Assembly: GCA_963765625.1 (NCBI GenBank)
Contig: CAVXXD010000010.1
Coordinates: forward strand, 372,001-436,000
Direction of reading: 5' to 3'
Source: CAVXXD01 sp963765625
Lineage (GTDB): Bacteria > Actinomycetota > Geothermincolia > Geothermincolales > Geothermincolaceae
DNA: 64,000 nt
The translations under genes were made by a program, and so were the position numbers. Numbering within the stretch: the first letter of the stretch is position 1; every line of letters begins with the position of its first letter. Below are positions 60,052 through 64,000 of the stretch, in pieces. A model generated the notes under the pieces. That model saw nothing but the letters and a program-made list of their open reading frames with translations, did no database searches and was not told where the DNA came from.

Positions 60052-62145
60052 TTACAGGTCGCGGGCGGCGTCGAAGCCGTCCCTCACCGCGTCGCCGATG
60101 CGGCCCACCTGGTGAGCGTCGCCGATGACCTTGACGCGCGGGAAGCGCCCTTTGAGTTCCTTCGCCAGGGCGTCGTCGCCCTTCACCCCCACCGACAGGA
60201 CCACCTGGTCCACCTGGCGGGTGGCGCGGTCACCGGACTTGACGTGCTCCAGCACGATCCTGCCTTCGCGTATCTCCACCAGTTTGTGGGAGGTGATGAA
60301 TACCGGGTTATAAAGCTTCAGGCGGAGCATCACATCATCCAGGTTCTGCACGTAAGCGCCGGGGCCGATCTCTGAGGCCATCTCCACTACCATCACCCGG
60401 TTGCCTTCCTCGACCAGTTTCAAGGCCGTCTCCAGGCCGGTCAGGCCTGAGCCGATCACCGCTACGTGCTTCCCTTTGAGGGCGACCGTGCCGTCCAGCA
60501 CCTGGTCTACCGTGCACACGAAATCGCGGTCCACCCCGGGTATGTTGGGAATGACGGGCATCCCGCCGGTGGCGACCAGCACGGCGTAAAGGTCGAGGGC
60601 CTCCAGCACCTGCACGGTCGCCTCGGTGTTGTAGCGGATGTCCGTGCCGCCGCGCCGGGCGGCGTTCTCCAGGTCGTCGACGCACCAGAATATCTTGTCC
60701 TTGCCGGGCGGCACGCTGCCCAGTTTGAGCTGCCCGCCGGGGCCGTCGCTCCGCTCCAGCACCACCGGTTTGAAGCCGCGGGCACACAGGGCCTCGGCCG
60801 CCGCCAGTCCGGCCGGTCCCGCCCCGACCACCGCCACGGTGCGCCCGTTCCCGTCTACCCGAGGCTCAGCCGTCTCCTTCTCCCGTCCCAGGCGCGGGTT
60901 GACCGCACACTCCACCGTCAGCTTGGTAAGAAGAGATTCGAAGCAGTAGAGGCACATGATGCAGCGCTTGATCTCGTCCGGCCGTCCTTCCTCCGCCTTG
61001 CGGGCCCAGGCCCCGTCAGCCAGGAAGGGGCGGCCCAGCACCGCGAAGTCCTGGATGCCCTCGGCCAGTTGGGCCTCGGCCTGCTCGGGGGAGCGGATGA
61101 GGTTGGCGGCGAGTACCGGTATTTCCACCGCTTCCTTGACGGCGGCGGCCAGGTGCTTGCGCCAGCCCGGCTCGAAGCTGCAGGGCTCGATGGCCCAGTT
61201 GCAGGTCTCGTAGGTGCCGGAGCTGACGTTGATGGCGTCGATGCCGGCCTTCTCCAGCAGGCGGGCTATCTCCACCCCTTCCTCCAGCTCGATGCCCCGG
61301 CCGGGATGGCCGATATAGCGGTAGAACTCGTCGGCGCTGAGCCTTACCATGACCGGGAAATCGCGGCCGCACAGCTCGCGGATGGAGGCGATGATCTCCC
61401 GGGCGAAGCGCATGCGGTTCTCCAGGCTCCCGCCGTACTCGTCGGTGCGCCGGTTGGTGTGGGGGCTGAGGAACTGCTCGATGAGGTAACCGTGGGCTGC
61501 GTGCAGTTCCACGCCGTCCCCGCCGGCCAGCTGCACGCGCTTCGCCGCGCGCGCGTAATCCCGCACCAGCCGCTTGACTTCGAACTTCTTCAAAGCCCGC
61601 GTCCTCTGGTTGTTGAACTCGCAGGGCACGCCGGAAGGCCCGACCACGGCCGGCCATTTCCAGTGCTCCATCATCCACTCCATCATCTTCTTGCTCAGTT
61701 CGGGGTTCCTGCCGGTCATCTGCATCATCTTCGGCATCACGCCGTATATGCCCGGCCAGATGCGCCCCAACAGCTCCATCTGCGGCCCCGCGATGCCCAT
61801 CAGCGACATGCCTTCGTTGCCGGGGTGATGGAGCTGGCAGAACACCTTGGTCCCGTGGGCATGGACGCGCTCCACCATGGCCGCGAAGGGGGCGATGTGC
61901 CGGTCGTAAGCCATGGAGAGCTGCCGCGGCGCGGCCGCCCCGCCGAACCAGATGTTGACCTGGGTGGCCCCGGTGATGAGCAGGCCCAACCCGTTCCTGG
62001 CCCTTTCCTCGTAATACTGGATGAGCTGCTCGGTGGGATTGCCGTCGAAGCCGGCCATCCCCGTGACCATCGGCGCCATGGCCACCCGGTTCCGGATGGT
62101 GACCTTGCCGATGCTGCCTTCCCTGAAGAGATGTGGATACTCCAT
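60052..62145 (-). CDS. Old-yellow-enzyme/2,4-dienoyl-CoA-reductase-type flavoprotein, paralogue of the 51972-54071 gene
   Basis: 697 residues from ATG 62145 (AAGGT upstream; GTG 62154 is a possible earlier start). The domain order and motifs are those of its paralogue: FMN TIM barrel (ENRMRFAREIIASIRE), Fe-S cluster (CIMCLYCFE ... ECAVNP), FAD (VVGAGPAGLAAAEALC) and NAD(P) (HVAVIGSGLTGLETALKLV). The Cys cluster has one fewer Cys pair than the paralogue (CIMCLYC against CICCVYC). Reduction of an enone or enoate substrate is likely; which one is unknown. Its stop lies 4 nt from that of the phosphoesterase gene, which is on the opposite strand. Confidence 0.9.
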   Translation of the reverse strand: MEYPHLFREGSIGKVTIRNRVAMAPMVTGMAGFDGNPTEQLIQYYEERARNGLGLLITGATQVNIWFGGAAAPRQLSMAYDRHIAPFAAMVERVHAHGTKVFCQLHHPGNEGMSLMGIAGPQMELLGRIWPGIYGVMPKMMQMTGRNPELSKKMMEWMMEHWKWPAVVGPSGVPCEFNNQRTRALKKFEVKRLVRDYARAAKRVQLAGGDGVELHAAHGYLIEQFLSPHTNRRTDEYGGSLENRMRFAREIIASIRELCGRDFPVMVRLSADEFYRYIGHPGRGIELEEGVEIARLLEKAGIDAINVSSGTYETCNWAIEPCSFEPGWRKHLAAAVKEAVEIPVLAANLIRSPEQAEAQLAEGIQDFAVLGRPFLADGAWARKAEEGRPDEIKRCIMCLYCFESLLTKLTVECAVNPRLGREKETAEPRVDGNGRTVAVVGAGPAGLAAAEALCARGFKPVVLERSDGPGGQLKLGSVPPGKDKIFWCVDDLENAARRGGTDIRYNTEATVQVLEALDLYAVLVATGGMPVIPNIPGVDRDFVCTVDQVLDGTVALKGKHVAVIGSGLTGLETALKLVEEGNRVMVVEMASEIGPGAYVQNLDDVMLRLKLYNPVFITSHKLVEIREGRIVLEHVKSGDRATRQVDQVVLSVGVKGDDALAKELKGRFPRVKVIGDAHQVGRIGDAVRDGFDAARDL

Positions 62146-62223
62146 GCCGTACACCTTACCTTCCCTGCGTAAGCCTATTTCCAGGACTTAATTCTACACA
62201 AGCAGCATCCTCGAGTTATACCC

Positions 62224-62472
62224 CTACGACCTGCGAGCCAGTTTCCTGATACCCTTCTCGATGAGCTTCTCGCCCTCTTCGATCAGTTCGTCTCCCCGCT
62301 CCATCAAACTCTTTGCTTCTTTCTCGCCCTCTTTGACCTCTTTCCTGGCCTTGCCCTTCTCCCTCTTCGCCTTGATGGCGAAGGCAACAGTTACGCTCAT
62401 GGCCGCCACCCCCAGAAGGGGCAATACCATGCTCCCGTACTTGTCTTTCAACGTTCCGACATCGCCTTCCAT
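62224..62472 (-). CDS. Small membrane-anchored coiled-coil protein
   Basis: 82 residues from ATG 62472 (GGGGGAG upstream). One hydrophobic segment (MVLPLLGVAAMSVTVAFAI) is followed by a strongly charged heptad-rich helix (KREKGKARKEVKEGEKEAKS and ERGDELIEEGEKLIEKG). It may be a membrane-associated helical protein. No family was recognised. Confidence 0.6.
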   Translation of the reverse strand: MEGDVGTLKDKYGSMVLPLLGVAAMSVTVAFAIKAKREKGKARKEVKEGEKEAKSLMERGDELIEEGEKLIEKGIRKLARRS

Positions 62473-62639
62473 TACTTCTCCCCCTTTACTCTTGCTGAAC
62501 TCAAGGCTCTTTATTTTCGGTGCCACCACATTTCGATACCCGTCCTTTTCCCGGCTTAAACCCGGGCAATCCCCAGCAGCCTCCCGCAGCTGATAAAATG
62601 AAGATGGGGAAGCGGACCGGCGGCTAAAGGGGGTTAGAT

Positions 62640-63257
62640 ATGAGCGACGATCTGCGCATAATCGACGAGATGCTCGCCAGCCTCTCCCGTCTGGCGGGGA
62701 CCATGGAGAGCCTGGACCAGCGCAATCCGGCCGACGCCGCCCTGGCGGTATCCACGGTCAAGACCATTCGAAAAGAAGCCACGGATATCTCCCGGGCTTT
62801 CGAGGATTCCCTCGATCACATTGAAGGATCGGGGGCTTCGCCCGCTCTCATCAAGGATTTCGAGAGCACCATGGAGGACATAGTCACCGCCTCAAGGGTC
62901 CTCGCCGTCCACTTCGAGGTACTGGCCAGGATCATGGCCTCCGACGACAAGGGGCCAGCCCTCTTCAAGAAATCATCGGAGCTGGCTGGGAGCATCGAGC
63001 CGCCGGAGCTCATCCCGGACCTTTACCGGTCACACCAGGTCCTTCTCGAAGTCCTGGCCCAGTACGGGAGCATCTTCTCCCGTCTCGACGATGCTCAGAG
63101 GACCGGCGACGGCATGCTGGTGGAAGAAGCCTCGGGAGACCTGGCGCGGCTGGAAGGCCAACGCCACTTCGAAACCATCGAACTCTTCAACCTGCTGGAC
63201 CTGGTGGTCCAGGCCCAGAACTGCTTCGACGCGCTCGAAAAGGAAATGGGCCGTTAA
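62640..63257 (+). CDS. All-helical hypothetical protein
   Basis: 205 residues, ATG behind AAAGGGGG. Nearly all helical, with coiled-coil-like stretches (MLASLSRLAGTMESLD, DLLDLVVQAQNCFDALEKE) and no signal peptide or catalytic motif. The frame is intact. It faces a convergent minus-strand gene with a 12-nt gap. The family is unknown. Confidence 0.65.
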   Translation: MSDDLRIIDEMLASLSRLAGTMESLDQRNPADAALAVSTVKTIRKEATDISRAFEDSLDHIEGSGASPALIKDFESTMEDIVTASRVLAVHFEVLARIMASDDKGPALFKKSSELAGSIEPPELIPDLYRSHQVLLEVLAQYGSIFSRLDDAQRTGDGMLVEEASGDLARLEGQRHFETIELFNLLDLVVQAQNCFDALEKEMGR

Positions 63258-63269
63258 ACAGAAGGGTGG

Positions 63270-64000
63270 TTAGAAACCGCCCCAGTACCAGTCCGGCATC
63301 ACGATGTCGGTGCCTATCTCCTCTCCGTACCATTCGCCGTAGCTCCGGTACATGATCACCGACAGACTCTCCAGGTCGAGGTTGGTGGCGCAGACAGCTA
63401 TGCCTGCCGCCTCGTCGCCCCAGACCAGCAGGTTGGTCATCTCGTACTCCTCGCCGGTGTAGTCGTAAGAGTAGACGTAGTCGAGCATGGCTTCCTCGAG
63501 GCCGGCCATCTCATCTTCGTACCAGGACGGCAGTTCTATACCGGTGCCGAAGTCCACGCCCGTCCACCCGTTGGAGCCGTTCTCCATCACCACGAAGGGG
63601 GCCTCCAGCTCCTGGTTGTAGCAATAAGCTATACCGACCGCTTCGTCGCCGTTCGTGGCGATACTGATGATGGCGAACTCCAGGCCTTCCGCGGAGTTGG
63701 CATAGACGTAGCCGAGCATGGCCGCCTCTACCTCGTAGATTTCGGTGTCTTCGGTATCGTAGCCGTCGAGGTCACCGAAGTCGTCCGGGTCGAACCCCAT
63801 CTCCTCGAGGAAGCCGGCGGACAGGTACCACTCGCCTTCCAGCTCGACCAGCTCGAAGGCCTCCATGTCTCTGTCGACAGCCTCTTCGGTCACTTCGTCG
63901 CCGTATTCGTCGGTGTAGGTCATGGTGCCTTCGATTATTACTACTGTCGCCTCGTCGCCGTCGATCTCGGTTTCCATCTTTTCGATGTCCACCTCCAGAT
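63270..64000 (-). CDS. Acidic repeat-containing hypothetical protein (partial, N-terminus beyond window)
   Basis: The frame is open to the window end, so the start is missing. At least 243 residues, very acidic (Asp/Glu/Tyr-rich), with two similar halves: GLEFAIISIATNGDEAVGIAY and YEMTNLLVWGDEAAGIAVC, each followed by an FGTGIELPSWYEDE or IGTDIVMPDWYWGG ending. That suggests a duplicated small domain. A signal peptide cannot be judged, because the N-terminus is absent. Confidence 0.65.
   Translation of the reverse strand, partial: LEVDIEKMETEIDGDEATVVIIEGTMTYTDEYGDEVTEEAVDRDMEAFELVELEGEWYLSAGFLEEMGFDPDDFGDLDGYDTEDTEIYEVEAAMLGYVYANSAEGLEFAIISIATNGDEAVGIAYCYNQELEAPFVVMENGSNGWTGVDFGTGIELPSWYEDEMAGLEEAMLDYVYSYDYTGEEYEMTNLLVWGDEAAGIAVCATNLDLESLSVIMYRSYGEWYGEEIGTDIVMPDWYWGGF

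Noticed and set aside
1..64000. tRNA or rRNA genes
   Set aside because: No cloverleaf-like or rRNA-like segment was recognised by eye; a covariance-model search would be needed to exclude small tRNAs completely.

Overview
This is a GC-rich 64 kb piece of a bacterial chromosome, most likely from an uncultured, anaerobic-leaning actinobacterium (Actinomycetota). The main evidence is an orphan OmpR-type regulator that resembles GlnR throughout its DNA-binding domain, three operators matching the actinobacterial GlnR box, a HelY-type Ski2 helicase with a probable leaderless promoter, and many ferredoxin-like and old-yellow-enzyme-like flavoproteins. A deep-branching anaerobic class is plausible but is inference only. 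No rRNA, tRNA, CRISPR array, prophage or intact insertion sequence was recognised.

Layout. 0-1 kb: partial secreted YCF48-type propeller protein. 1-7.6 kb: a CrtC/AttH-like protein and a broken membrane protein on the plus strand, facing a minus-strand operon of two CrtI-like FAD oxidoreductases, a small Cys-rich protein and a newly assembled selenoprotein. In that protein an in-frame TGA falls at the second Cys of an AhpD-type CxxC motif, a SECIS-like hairpin follows it, and the protein continues into a glycine-cleavage H-protein domain. 7.7-12.4 kb: HelY helicase, two membrane proteins, a metallo-hydrolase. 12.6-14.1 kb: two toxin-antitoxin-like pairs. 14.1-31 kb: a nitrogen island with two amt-PII pairs, a chemoreceptor, NAD synthetase, glutamine synthetase, GlnR, a five-gene split glutamate synthase and an NrpR-like regulator. 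31-48 kb: Fe-S protein, membrane protein, then large secreted proteins (amidase, two propeller proteins, a triplicated propeller/TIG protein), another CrtI-like enzyme and Hsp20. 48-64 kb: lipoprotein, methyltransferases, M48 and M28 peptidases, flavodoxin, two OYE/dienoyl-CoA-reductase paralogues flanking a 1593-residue surface phosphoesterase, and small hypotheticals.

How the genes fit together. The nitrogen island is coherent. Ammonium enters through two Amt channels gated by adjacent PII proteins, glutamine synthetase fixes it, and the split GOGAT (ferredoxin, FAD reductase, amidotransferase, FMN domain, GXGXG domain) recycles glutamine. GlnR boxes lie upstream of both amt genes and glnA, and an archaeal-type NrpR homologue diverges from the GOGAT operon. 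Four large exported proteins share a four-module cassette built on YFAEG...ERPMYF repeats, joined to different N-terminal or C-terminal domains.

Caution on sequence quality. glnA, nadE, the chemoreceptor, two CrtI-like genes and the triplicated propeller gene are each broken by single extra bases. Such uniform +1 errors in conserved genes look like consensus errors rather than real decay, so these genes are annotated over their full span.
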